A DNA stretch of 64,000 nucleotides from Urophycis tenuis. Lineage: Eukaryota > Chordata > Actinopteri > Gadiformes > Phycidae. The notes under the pieces were generated by a model. That model was given only the letters and a program-made list of their open reading frames with translations. It was not told the origin of the DNA and did no database searches. Position 1 is the first letter of the stretch, and every line of letters begins with the position of its first letter. Position numbers and translations under genes: made by a program. Below are positions 12,701 through 40,792 of this stretch, piece by piece. The stretch spans positions 7,961,907 through 8,025,906 of the forward strand of contig JAXIVH010000010.1 in assembly GCA_036785325.1 (NCBI GenBank), given 5' to 3'.

Positions 12701-12967
12701 TTTTGGAATGGGGTTGTCACTCTGTGTCAAATATAATGCAAAGTGACATGGTTATTATACAATATTGCACAAATTCACTTCATTCGTTTTTTCTCAGGTG
12801 TACAATGCCAAAAACGACATGACTCTTCCGGGTAAGTTGACACAGAAAGTAGGATAATGATTAACCTTGAACGGTCGGAGAAAGGTGTGGCAGCGTAGGT
12901 TTATAGAAATGAGAATGAATGGCGGAATAGTCCTACCTGTAAAACCAAGTAATGTTCCTCTCTTCAT
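9734..12967 (-). CDS. GPA33: GPA33, cell surface A33 antigen, with long repeat tail
   Basis: Type I membrane protein of the CTX/JAM immunoglobulin family; in mammals an intestinal epithelial surface antigen. Seven coding exons in phase: 12937–12967 (start MKRGTLLGFT), 12383–12561 (signal end and V domain start, Cys in VAMTCSY), 11790–12003 (V domain end, FQCSVTI), 11447–11611 (C2 domain: APSKPVCKI, LTCLSEEGSPSPGYSW, close to mammalian A33), 11201–11317 (GFYVCTSTN), 10729–10852 (transmembrane segment, then YCCCCKKDKKDK as in A33), 9734–10529 (tail). The total is about 541 residues against roughly 320 in mammals; the excess is the tail. From about residue 367 to the end it carries 12–13 copies of a 13–14 residue unit RGSRDRLDDxxDRY, highly charged. 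Identity rests on the C2 domain, the CCCC juxtamembrane motif and linkage to POU2F1. Confidence 0.9.
9737..10261 (-). repeat. coding minisatellite in GPA33 tail
   Basis: About 12.5 tandem copies of a roughly 42-base unit (one copy 39) encoding RGSRDRLDDxxDRY. Units alternate partly between endings DRY and DDV/DV. Unit lengths are multiples of three, so the opposite strand and one further minus frame also stay open across the array; those are shadows. Confidence 0.95.
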
Positions 12968-29741
<16,774 letters not shown>

Positions 29742-32700
29742 AGCCTGCGCTCCGGCGCCCTTGCCCGCCCAGTGGCGCACGGGTGCCCCCGCCCCTCCCC
29801 CCCCACCTCCCCACGCCCCATCACCTGGGAGGCTCGCGGGTCGGGTTTGTTAGATAACGGCTCTGTGCTTCTTCACACTCTTTAACCCTCCTTCTTCTCC
29901 TCCTGGTCCATACCACCCCCCCCCCCCCCCCCCCCTCCTCTCCGGTCCTCGTTGAAATTTCTTTGTTTTTGCTGCCACCAAAAAGAAGTCCGCCTCTAAC
30001 CAAGGTGAGACGGTTGTTGTCTTTTGTTTTTCGTTTTTTTTTTTTTTTTTTTTGCTACCGTGTCGCGCACACCGTAGCCAGTGGTACCACGGACCGGGCC
30101 ACACGCCCAGGACCGGGGCGTGGTACCGCCAAGCTGCCCGTCTCGTTCACTTTATTTTGTGTGTGCGTGTCTGTGTGTATATATATATCTATATATAGAT
30201 ATATACTATATATCCTTTCTAATTCAGAATTAGCTCTGGAATACTTTCTAACCAAAAAGTCATGATTATTGCTTTTTCAACTTTCTAACAAACAAATTAA
30301 TAAGGTAACAATACTCATCATCACTAAATGGGGCTTGTGCGACCCCCTAATTATAGTTTATCTTTTGGGTACTGTCGGACAGACCTTTACCAAATTCATA
30401 TCAAAGTTATATTTTATAGGACTTTTTTTTGTTTTCTCCTAACAAGACTTGTTATTATTTTTTGGACACTTTCCGAAAGTCAAAGTCTAATTTCAACTTC
30501 AGAGAAATGTAAAACTCCTATATCGACTTTCTAATCGTGGTTATAAGGCTTTAAAAACAAGTAATAAGTGGCCGATGTGGTGGTTGTTGTTGCTTTAAGG
30601 GGCGCGAAGGAGCAGACGTGTACCTTCGGTCCACTCCGTCTGTAAACACTGAGCGCTACATGTTGCAGCAGTGGCGTAGCCGCCACCCAGCTGGTGTCTG
30701 TTTGTAAAAATGGCTGCCTGGGCACTGACCACAGACACTGATGGGGACTCGACTCCCTACGTCGAGAGCTTTAAATGCGGAGCCGCACACACGCGGCCAC
30801 CGTTTCTGAACGAGGGTGTTTGCCATGATATATTTTCCGAGTTATTATTATTTTTATTATCGTTATTATTTTTAGTTGGTGATCGTCGCGGGCGAGCTGT
30901 CAAGGACTCGGTGAGCGTGTCGGTGTGCGTGTCTTGTGTGAGACCAGGTTTTGGTCCACGCAGCCTCCCAGTCACTAGAGGGCGCACACTACAGCTGACC
31001 TGAGACACAGGAAGCGCCGCGATCATCATACTAACAAATTGGGTTAGGTGGGTGTTTTTTTTTTTTGTTGTTTTTTTTTTTGCCTGTTTTTAAGTACCGT
31101 CTTATCTACTTGTGCACAGTATCTGTACCAAAAAGGAGAAAAGGAACTGGATCAATGAGCTGCAGTCTGCCTGTTGGATGAGGAGTTGAAAATCTGTTGG
31201 CATTTTCCTTATTTTTTTCCTTTGTCTTTTTAAAGGTCCTTTAGGCTGCAGTCGTGTGACTGGCAAACTTCAAGATATACCAAAAATATTTGTTAAAACA
31301 ATTGTGTAGTTTAGCTTAGCCTAGTCAATATATTTATTAATACAAAATTTCTCATCGTCAGCAAACTTATAGAAATGCAATATTTTGATGATCATTTTCC
31401 AAAGATTAACTTTTTACTTTTTTTTTTCTTGCTCAGCTTTTAATTGGCAGCACAAATTACCAAAAATGGGTTTGACAGGTCAAGGCATGAGGAAGTGGTT
31501 TCCTACCGCTTAGTTTCTATAAATAACCTGGGTGGGAATTTTTAATGGTTTTATAATTTTGGGCCCTCTCTTTAATCTTTTCCAGTCAGTCGCTCTCAGA
31601 TTCCTACAGTGATCCTGGCTGAGGCCATTTTTAGTAGCGGCTTTGAACTATAATAACGCTTTTGGGGGGGAACTTGTCCGTTTTTTGGTTTTTGATTTTT
31701 GAAGTTTTCCAAAAAACGAAAAAATAAGAGAGAATCTAGCCATAAAACAAGAGCTTAAACCAAAGTGGTTTTTGTCGTGCGCTGCTCTGCCTGCGTGAGC
31801 ACGATGTGTTACTGTTCATTACTGTCCCCCGCCCCCCCATCGTGACGCCCCTTCTCCCCCGTACACCATCCCCGTCATTCACACTCATTCGTGCGTTCCG
31901 TGGTGGTGGTGGTGGTGGTGTTTGTCGTTTGCTGCTTGATAAGGATCACAGAAAGAAAAACCTAGCTTTAACCACTTGCTGCTTTCGGCGTCCGTCAAAG
32001 CCGCGCCGTCGGTCCCGTTGGCCCGGGGTGCGCGACCTTCTATAGCTTTACCGCTGCATCCTGGGAAATTCAGGTTCCAGCAGCCGAGGCCCCTCCCCCC
32101 TCCTGTACCAGGACTCCCCTGCTGCGAGAGCGCAGAAGGCAGGTCATCCCTCCCCCTGAACCCGTCGTCACGGAGATTGCCACCCAGTCACCCCCCCACC
32201 CCGCGTGTCGCCCAAAGAGACATAGCGGTATGTTGCTTTATTACACCTGCAAAACCACACTTGTACCGTACCAAAGTAGGGTGCTACACCTTCAGTCGCC
32301 CTTGTCCCCCCCCCCCCGACCCTCGCCCTAGCTTGAACCCTCCTCGTGTTTTTACTACTGCTAAAGAGGAGTCAAATTAACAGCCACCGGTGGTTCTTCA
32401 GAAAACACTCGAGAGCAGCGAAATATGTCCATTGAAGTCCTTCTTTTTACTGGCAAATTACTATTGTCTGAATATACCTCAGCAGCACTTAGACGCAAGG
32501 TTCTTTATTAGAGACGTCTTACCTGGAGAAGCGGCGTGTGTGTGTGGAATGTACAAGCACTGTCTGGCTTGCCATTTCGGAAATTGACGAGGAACCACGA
32601 ATAATAATAATAATAAACAAAAGAAGAAAAAAAAAGACAAAAAGACAACTTACTACTGCTATTTTCTAGTACTACTATTTATGAGGTATTTCCAGGTTGA

Positions 32701-35521
32701 ACTGTTATTTTGCGATCCTTGCCAAAGTGATGGCCTCTCTCTCCGCAGCCTGGCCGCTGTCTGGCTGCTCACAGCGTGGGCTGCTCGGGGCCGGCCCTGC
32801 GCTAGTGTTGTTTGTACCCAAGAGTCGGAAGAGTGCACTCGTAGCAAGGTGTGCCCAGTAGCCATTGTCACCGTTTGGGTTGTTACTGAAATATTTATCC
32901 AGAGGAACGACATACGAATCAGAAAAAAAAAATCCTTTTTTTTTTTTTTTTTTTTTTTTTTCTCTTAATTCTATACATATAAATATATATATATTCAACA
33001 CATGTAAGATATATTCATATTTTATATTTGAACCAGTATGTTATCAAGACTGAATGTAGTGTTTATCTTACGTACAAAAAAAAATTCTTCCCCCAAATAC
33101 TTCCTTTTTATTATTGCAAATTAGCAGAATTTTTTTTTTTTAACTGTCGAGACCAAAAAAAGAAAGTACAAAAAAGACTTGAGAACTTGTTTGTTTGGGG
33201 CACACAGGAGTCGCTGCCAGTTCTGTCTGTTGTGTTTAAAGGTGCAGGCCTCTTCAGTGGCGTGAGGGCCCCTCAAGCCTGCCCTCTGATTGGCCGCACC
33301 GCATGGATGTTGGGAAGATGGAGACTCACAAACCATCGATTCTTAATCTCATAGTTTTATATAGTTTGAATTGTTCTTTTGAGCGCTACTTGATTTGCTG
33401 TGTCGTCTTTAACAATCATTTGATTTTTATTATTTTTTTATTAATATTACTTTATGCCTTTTAATTGTTTTGTATAGTATGTATGTGAGGGCAAGATCAC
33501 TGGCTTACTTCGTTTGAAAATAACAAAAAAAATATTAACATTATCATTTATGCCTTATCGTTATGTAGTAGACAAACGCATTGTAGCATTGTTGTTGTTG
33601 ATGTGCGTCTGCGGGAGAACGCTGCCCCCCTCTGGTGTAGTGACCAGCTCACCTCGTGCATTGTGCTCACTGAAACAATTCAATGCACGATGGGCATTTC
33701 CGTGTGCTGTCCTTACCCGGTACACCTATAGATGTATAGGTGGGACTCCAAACTGGCGGCAGACGCCTGTGTGTACACGCTTTACTAAAAAAAAAAACTC
33801 CAGCAGGTGTGTGCATGTGTACGCGTGTGCGTGTGTGTGCGTGTACATGGGTTACAAAGAGAAAGAGGGAGGGCATTCGGCAAACCATTGCTGTGCATCC
33901 CCCCGCCCCATCCCCACAATCTTCCAAGATGTGTCTGAGTGATGTTAAACAACTGAAACGAGAAAACCTGATCGTCTTTCGTTCAACAGAACAGCGCGCT
34001 CCTCTATCGAGTTTTTTGTTTTGTTTTGTTTTGTCTCGATCCGTTGCGAAGGACGCTTTTATTTTGATAGGACAACAGGTTTTTTTTTGTGTTTTATTGT
34101 GGACGCTCGCTCGGCTCCTACTCTACTGAATGTTTGGTCTCACGCGAGGAGCCGCAGCCGGATATCGGCGCGGCACGTGAATGCCTTTTGATTGGTTCGG
34201 GGCTGCGGTGATGGATTGGCGTCTGCGTCTCTTCTCGGTGGGCCAACCCAGCGCCACTCGGCTGGCGACGCGTTACCGTTCGTTTGAACGAGGGCGCGCA
34301 CCTGTAACGGCAAGGGATATGTTGTATACCTCATTTCTATCTCGACGCCGAGTCAAACTCGCTTTAACCTTCTGTAGAAATAATAGTGATGATTTAAAAA
34401 CTACAAAAAAATAGGAAGAAAAAAAATCTTGATCGAGAAGCCCACGCTCCTGCCGGTTCTTAGTACGGGGTTGTGAGATACCTCCGCCAGGGAGACACTA
34501 CATACCAGTATTGATTGTTTGCTCTTTTTTTTTTTTTATTATTCTTTTTACTCCCTCCATGCCTTCATAATATCACAAGTAAACACCCTTGTGGTTTACG
34601 TTTATATTTTTAAGCAGTTTTTCATTGTAAGATATATGTATATAATTTATTCACTTTATTTTTGTATGTGTCAGATAAAAAAAAACTTTAAAAAAAAAAA
34701 ACGACAAGCCTTGCTAAGAAAAAAACCCCTAACATTTATTTCTATGATTTGACAATCCTGTCTTGTTCGATTCTGTTACGGTACTTGTACGCGTCTCCCT
34801 GGCGATGGTATGTCACGGCTCCCTCTGTAGTGCTCTTTTCTGTAGTAACAACATTAACCAAAGACTAATAGTGATTGTATGTGGACGTACCCTCACCCCT
34901 CCCATGACACCCCACCAAAACACCACAGCGCCAAAGTTTCACCTGACCTGCGACGGTGTCTGTGGACCGGGGGGGGGGGGTACAGTTAGCAGGAGGGTGG
35001 GCCCGCCTGGGCTTTCCCAGCAGATCAAAAATGAACCAATCCCGCGGGTGGCTGGGTGATGTTTGTTAATACACACTGAGGGTTATATTCCTGTGCACAC
35101 TGTAAATGCTCAGGACCTAATCTGTCTGTCTTCAGCGCTGTTGCTATATAGGTTACCGTTTTTTGTCTTTCCTTTCCTTAAAAGACCGTGCCCCCCGTAG
35201 ACGCTCTGTTGCTGCCTCCTGCGTTAACACTGCGCCCCCCTGTGGTCGCCTCAGCCGTACACTGTATCCCCGGCAACCCCGGGGGGGCGCGTTTCGTTGG
35301 TTCCCCCCCCCCCCCCCCCCCCCCCCAGAATTCACCTCTTCACTCTCTCTGTTGTCCGTGCTCCGCTCTTTTGGACATCTTGTGTCTCGGGGCTCAGCTG
35401 TGACACTATGCATCACGGTCCAGCACCCTGCAGGAGCTGCGTCCCATTGGCTCACGGGGCTTCAGTGACACTCTTGTCATTGTCGTTGTTGGTTTCAAGC
35501 TATTGTTGCGTGTGCGTGTGC

Positions 35522-35573
<52 letters not shown>

Positions 35574-36112
35574 TCGCAGGATCTCACGAGCCGCTATCCC
35601 AAAGCAAAAATCCAAATATTTAACTTTTGACAAATGCAGATACCAAAGATGACTCTCTGTCCTGTGTCTCTTGATCTCTCTTGGTCCTTCACCCCCACAG
35701 CTTGCGTATTCAGAGACAAACCCAGCACTGGCTTTTGTCATAGCCTCAGTAATTCCAAAGCTTAGATGTATATTTTGGTATATTTCTGAGAAAACTAAGT
35801 GGGGGATAAAAGTGTCTGTTTAACTTTGTGTTAGTCGTATCTCTTTTTTCTGTCACAGCATGGAACTAATTGCAGAATTGTCTTACTCTTGGTAGGTTAA
35901 AGAAATAGTATTTTTGTATGTTTTTGGGTGTGTTGTGTGTATGTATGTGTGTGTGTGTGTGTGATATCAGTTCCCAGGCCAAGTGAACATGGTTAAAATA
36001 AAGAGAATAAGAAAAGGAAAAAAAAAAAAAAAAAAGGTAAACATGTACATATTTCTTCTGTTTGTGTATCTGGGGTGGGGGGGGGGGGGGGGGGGGGATT
36101 CTGTAAAACCAT

Positions 36113-36154
<42 letters not shown>

Positions 36155-36575
36155 GAGAGCCAGGGGCCGAAACTAAAGAAATGGCTCCCAGTACTCACGT
36201 TCTCTTTTCTGAATCTGAATCTGACTGTCCATAGAACTCTAAAAACCCACACTGTCGTTGTGACTGACACACCCGAGTCTCTCGGTGTCACCATGGATGA
36301 GAATCCTGCTCAGCAGACATCGTGCGGAGGGGAACCCCTCCTGATCCAACTACAAAAGGCCTTCGGGGGCCGAGGCGTAGAATCGGAAGATTGTGTAGAA
36401 ATCTTATGTGAATCAGGATACATAGTAGATTTTTTGATGCATTTGTCTGCTGTATTTTTTTGTTGTTTTTTTTGTTTTGTTTTGTTTTGTTTTTATACAC
36501 ATATAAAGATCTTTTACTGTAAACTGTACAGTTCTCTTTTGTTGTAAACATCATTAAACCATTTTCCAAGTGTTT
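29742..36575 (+). other. POU2F1 3'UTR, probably about 6.8 kb
   Basis: No coding exon follows. The stretch is rich in T and A homopolymers and AT-rich blocks, with C runs near 29917–29935 and 35307–35327, (GT)n at 35525–35573, a G run near 36075–36098 and (CT)n at 36117–36150. The last plausible polyadenylation signal is ATTAAA at 36553–36558, before the convergent CD247-like gene. Mammalian POU2F1 also has a very long 3'UTR. Earlier poly(A) sites are possible. Confidence 0.55.
36553..36558 (+). terminator. candidate POU2F1 polyadenylation signal
   Basis: ATTAAA shortly after a TTGTTGTAAACATC context, followed by GT/T-rich sequence near 36577–36606. It lies about 190 bases from the CD247-like stop codon on the other strand. 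Confidence 0.4.
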
Positions 36576-36751
36576 TAACATTTTGCATCGTGATTTAATG
36601 GTTCTTATTTAAATGCATACTATTTATAGGCCTGCGTGCGTGATGACAAAATGTAAATTCAGGAGGCTGTTTCTATTGTACAGTCAAATGAACATGGAAA
36701 TATATTGTAGGCCTAGCTGCTGGACGACTGAAGTGGGCAGAACTGCTGACA

Positions 36752-38981
36752 TCAGCGACGCGGTAGCTGAGGTGCGGAGCTGGTGGAGGCCAGCCCTTCG
36801 TAGTCGTCCGCGTTGCTACCGCGCATAGACTGAGGGAGAGAGAAAAGCGGAATTCGTTGAGCATTCGTACTTCAGAATAAATGGAAACGCATCGCAGCAA
36901 TTGTCCAACCTAAACATGTCGTGCAGATGCCTATACTGAAGTGACTAGAAAATGAAGTGACAAGGGGAGGGAGGGGGTCCTTTCACCTGCCCCAAAAGCC
37001 ACAGACCCAACAGGTTGTTCGTATACATGTTATTTCCTCTATACGCCACAGAAGCTTCAGTTGCCTGAGATGCGACCTAAAACACGGGTTTGTTTCTTAC
37101 CCCATCGACTTGGCGCTTCGTCTGATTCTTACGAGTTTGTGTCTAGATAAAAAGAATAGTATTTCATCACGTGGGTTCCAATGAAGGGGTTGCAACTGGA
37201 ATATGTTCATATAATTTATTAATTATTTTTGCCAAACTTACTCTTTCGTGTAATTCAATAGGCCTATCAGACTGACCGTTATTGCCAGCTCTTCTGAGAA
37301 GATCCTACAAATGAAAAGGATGAACAGGATATTGGATTATTGAACATATCTAAGATAAAAATGCAACCAGCATGTGTCCTTTGTGCACTCCGGTCATCAA
37401 TGTTTCTTTGTTTCTTACTAACCTGATATATGTGCTCGTCCACTCGACCTGCAGGCTTCTGGGGAGGAAACATTTAAATAATAGGAATTATTGTGTGTAG
37501 CCATAAATAAAAGTAGCACTAAACTACTAAGTATAGATATCAAACAAATGTGGGCCTACTTTCCTCAACTCATTAGGAGCATCTATAGCAACAATCTATG
37601 ATATAGCAAAAATATAACTTACTGTTGGATGACGACAAAACTAAAAAGGTTTAGAAAAAAACAATTATATTACCAAACTCACAGAAAAAGGTCCCAGACA
37701 TAGAATTATTGGTTATTTTACAATTAACCTATTTGCATTTCACAGTTTAAACACACTAACTGGGAAGGTATCATTGGTTCATAGTAATGATGATAGAAGT
37801 TGAATCATTGAAATCTAGAGCTTGTGCTGAATCTCACCTTGACACTGAGAAATAGACCAGTCACAACAATGCAGTATAAAAGCAGAACTCCGTCCAGCAT
37901 GTAACAGATGGCAGGGTGACTCAAATGTGCCTCTGGCGGAGGGAAACACAAGGATATGTTAAAAATAATTATTCTAATTATTTTTTATTATTTCTAACAT
38001 AACATGTTAGAAAGGTGTGACTACCATGTTAGGTAACATAGTAGTCACACCTTGCATTCACATATATTTCCATGTACATGTGTTGCTTCATGACAGTTTA
38101 ATACCTGACTTAATGAGTAATTGATGGTTTAATTGCCTTTTTTTGTATGAGTAGTATAATAATGAATTATGATCATTTGTATAGATGTAGAATTGTAGCC
38201 ATACCTGTAACTGTTGTGGTGTTTCATTGCATTTTTATATTTAACATTTTACATTGCAGTGAGCTCATATTGCATCATTATGTAGGATTATTTAATGTTA
38301 TTTAATGACATGATCATTCAGACCAATTTAACACCCAATTATATACTTTATATATAATATGTTAAATGAATAACTATTGTCATAAGAATAAAAAAATCTA
38401 AAGCTATATTTTGTAATTTATTTTACTCATCTATTTTTCTACATGCTTAAAGCATTTCATTGCTCTGTACTTGTACATGGGCAATGACAATAAAGTTGAA
38501 TCTAATCTAATCTAAAGGAGAGGTAATTGCCTAATGTACATAGAAATGGTCAAAACCAGAGAGATACAATTTATATGAGAGATATAACTGGTATTTTTAT
38601 AATGTCCAAATGTTAGTTTTAAATTTTGAGAGGGACAAAATAGAATTTGCATTTGGTTCACTCAAATTGGTTGACCATTTATTTAAAGATTCTGTCTTGT
38701 TACGTGTACTTACACATTCTCCTATATGACTTCACTTCATTGTTATTAAACGTATAGCCTCAGTTCTGATCATTTTACTCTGATCCTGTAGTCAATCCAT
38801 TGATTTTGCAGTGATGTGTAGCCTAAATTAGTAATCCAATAGGAAGGAAATCTAGATTGAGATTACTGGATGTTCCTGCTCCTGTATCGCCAAGAGAAAT
38901 ACAGTGAAATACACACCTAAAACTATTGGAAACCTATGACATTTTTGTATATTTAAATCCTACCAAGCAAAACTACAAACA

Positions 38982-39035
<54 letters not shown>

Positions 39036-39117
39036 ATCAGGTGCACCTACCTGTTGAACACACAAGCATTAACACTACAAAAAGTTCTATCATACGTGTC
39101 CTCTGCATGTCTGTCAT
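36752..39117 (-). CDS. CD247: CD247-like (TCR zeta / FcR gamma type) signalling adaptor, best model has one ITAM
   Basis: Short transmembrane adaptor that pairs with activating receptors and signals through ITAM tyrosines. Exons: 39051–39117 (start MTDMQRTRM, signal peptide), 37838–37932 (transmembrane: HPAICYMLDGVLLLYCIVV, with the Cys for dimerisation and the buried Asp), 37423–37458 (KPAGRVDEHIYQ), 36752–36829 (SMRGSNADDYEGLASTS, ending QLPRR, stop). Joined this way the junction gives YQSMRGSNADDYEGL, exactly the ITAM spacing, with the intron after Y-Q as I recall for the last ITAM of CD247. The product is 91 residues. Mammalian CD247 has three ITAMs and about 164 residues; FCER1G has one. 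Position next to POU2F1, LDG in the membrane segment and the LPRR end favour CD247. Met replaces Leu/Ile at Y+3 of the first half. Extra exons (see rejected items) cannot be excluded. Confidence 0.7.
38012..38053. repeat. 42-base near-perfect inverted repeat
   Basis: Arm 38012–38031 and arm 38034–38053 are complementary over 20 bases with one mismatch and a 2-base centre (GG). A second, smaller inverted repeat (8-bp arms TTCTAACA/TGTTAGAA, 37992–38012) abuts it. Confidence 0.9.
38452..38517 (+). mobile_element. LINE 3' tail with TCTAA units
   Basis: GCAATGACAATAAAGTTGAA followed by TCTAATCTAATCTAA is a common 3' terminus of teleost non-LTR elements. The remainder is not recognisable. Confidence 0.55.
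38988..39030. repeat. (AT)n microsatellite
   Basis: About 43 bases of alternating AT next to CD247-like exon 1. Confidence 0.97.
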
Positions 39118-40448
39118 GTTTCTATCACAGCAAGCGGGCTACAACAGCATCTTTCTCCCCTGTGCGATGCTGAAACCTTGGTGGTGCACACATGTGGTGT
39201 TATCACTATCACGCAGTCTGCTGTTTCCCTTCCCTTTGATCACAGGAAGAGGCTGCACTGGCCCCAATGCAAGCTGCCTGCCACTGTGGACGGATGCTCT
39301 GTTCTGTTTCCATCGCCCAAGCATGTCGAAATGCTTCACAGGTGTGTGTGTGTGCGTGTGCGTGTGTGTGTGTGCTTGCTTGCACAACAATCGCACGTCA
39401 TGGTAGAAAACAAAAAAACGTGAAGTTGTGTTGAAATTGGTGTGCACTGCACCATACTGCAGGTGTAACACGCATATCATTCAATATAATTTAAGAGAAT
39501 CACTTCATTCCATGTGAAGGGTTATAATCTGATACATTCAAACTATTCGGCCTGCATAACAAGCTGTTTTATTGTTGTAGGTTTATCATCAAAGTTAACA
39601 TGTAAGTAGAGAACTACTTCTGTTTGTTGACTTTTATATTGAGTGAGTGAATGAATACCCAGCACAATAAGTGTTTTCAGACTGACCCAGTGACCCAGTA
39701 TAATGCTGATCAGAGACACAAACTTTCAGATGAATTTCGGTTGATGTCTATATTGATTTTGTTTTCTTTTAAAGGGACTAGTTTGTGTAGGGCTAAAATA
39801 CAAAATGGGTGTAGGCCTATATACATTTTCTTGTCTAATTTATGTTGTCGATGAGTTGTAGTCCAAGCCTACAAGCCTTACACAGGTGTAAGTAATAAGT
39901 GGAAGAGGTTGCACGGTTAAGAGAAGACACTTTGACAATAGCAGGCCTGTGTCAAATGTCACTGGTCGGTGACATTTTAGCTGACCTGCTCGGTCCCTTT
40001 GAATGAAGCAGGCCCTTTCTAGTATACCAAAGAGCCATCTGCATTAATTTAGTGTGAACTAACATTTATTTATTTAGAGTTTTACATTTCTGTTTTCCTA
40101 ACATTGCTTCGGAGTGGTTCTCAATGTGTGTTCAGTCTAGTTTAGTTTATTTATTTAAAACAGCCAGATTATAGCCATCTTTAGACCCTTCGGCAGGTTG
40201 ATGTCAACAACATAGGATCGTAAAATCAATAAAACAACAGTAACAACAAATAGAATACTTAGCCTTCATGACCAGTATGAATAAGAGGAGTAATTACAGA
40301 GAGAGAGTTTAGTGGTTTAGTGGATCATGAAACACATATACTGTACACCACACAATATACATGTTTAGGCAGGGCTATGTGTCCTGAACACGCACCTCGG
40401 TGGGCGAGATAAACTAAACTACACTAAACTGCATCGAGCCCAAAAGTA
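39118..40448. other. CD247-like upstream region, junction of two synteny blocks
   Basis: Non-coding. A short (GT)n lies at 39344–39374 and one TAGGCCTA at 39812. No repeat or gene scar marks the join. Confidence 0.6.
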
Positions 40449-40549
40449 TGACGTCAGAAAATAATACGTCACGTGGGCTGTATAGGCGTGTCTTATAGCC
40501 CTGGTCACGTGACCCACCGGGGCGTTTGTTATACCCTCCGTCACGTGAT
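40449..40549 (+). promoter_or_regulatory. LAMP1 promoter with CRE and three CLEAR-type E-boxes
   Basis: A palindromic CRE TGACGTCA (40449–40456) is followed by GTCACGTGGG (40468–40477), GTCACGTGAC (40504–40513) and GTCACGTGAT (40540–40549). GTCACGTGAC is the CLEAR element bound by TFEB/TFE3/MITF in lysosomal gene promoters, including mammalian LAMP1 (established knowledge). The start codon is at 40793. Confidence 0.8.
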
Positions 40550-40792
40550 TCGGGAGCCCCTTTAGCTGCGCTGGTAGAGCAACAATCACCAGGGAGAAAA
40601 TATTATATTGCTTTCTTTGGCAGTTTTCAGCGCGGACAGTTTTATCTTAGTCTCTGTATGTTAATGTCAAGACGCTAGGTGGTTGTTGCTACGAATAGGT
40701 TGCTTGGTTCAAATCCGTTCAACTAACTAGTGCGTTATTGCCTGCTAGCCGATTGTCTTTTTTGCTGTTAGCACTGAGCGATCCGAACCAAC

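Larger units (their letters stand above)
37933..39050. other. CD247-like intron 1
   Basis: Contains a near-perfect hairpin (38012–38053), a LINE 3' tail (38452–38517) and (AT)n at 38988–39030, about 20 bases from the exon 1 donor. No other gene recognised. Confidence 0.65.

Noticed and set aside
36987..37142. Two further in-phase candidate exons for the CD247-like gene (37101–37142 and 36987–37064)
   Set aside because: Splice consensus is moderate, but the peptides give no ITAM and disrupt the spacing seen when 37423 joins 36829.
36752..39117. Identity as FCER1G
   Set aside because: Length is similar, but the LDG membrane motif, the LPRR end and the position next to POU2F1 favour CD247.
40561..40590. 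tRNA-like A-box (TTTAGCTGCGCTGGTAGAGC) near the LAMP1 start
   Set aside because: No B-box, anticodon arm or acceptor stem could be completed; at most a fragment.
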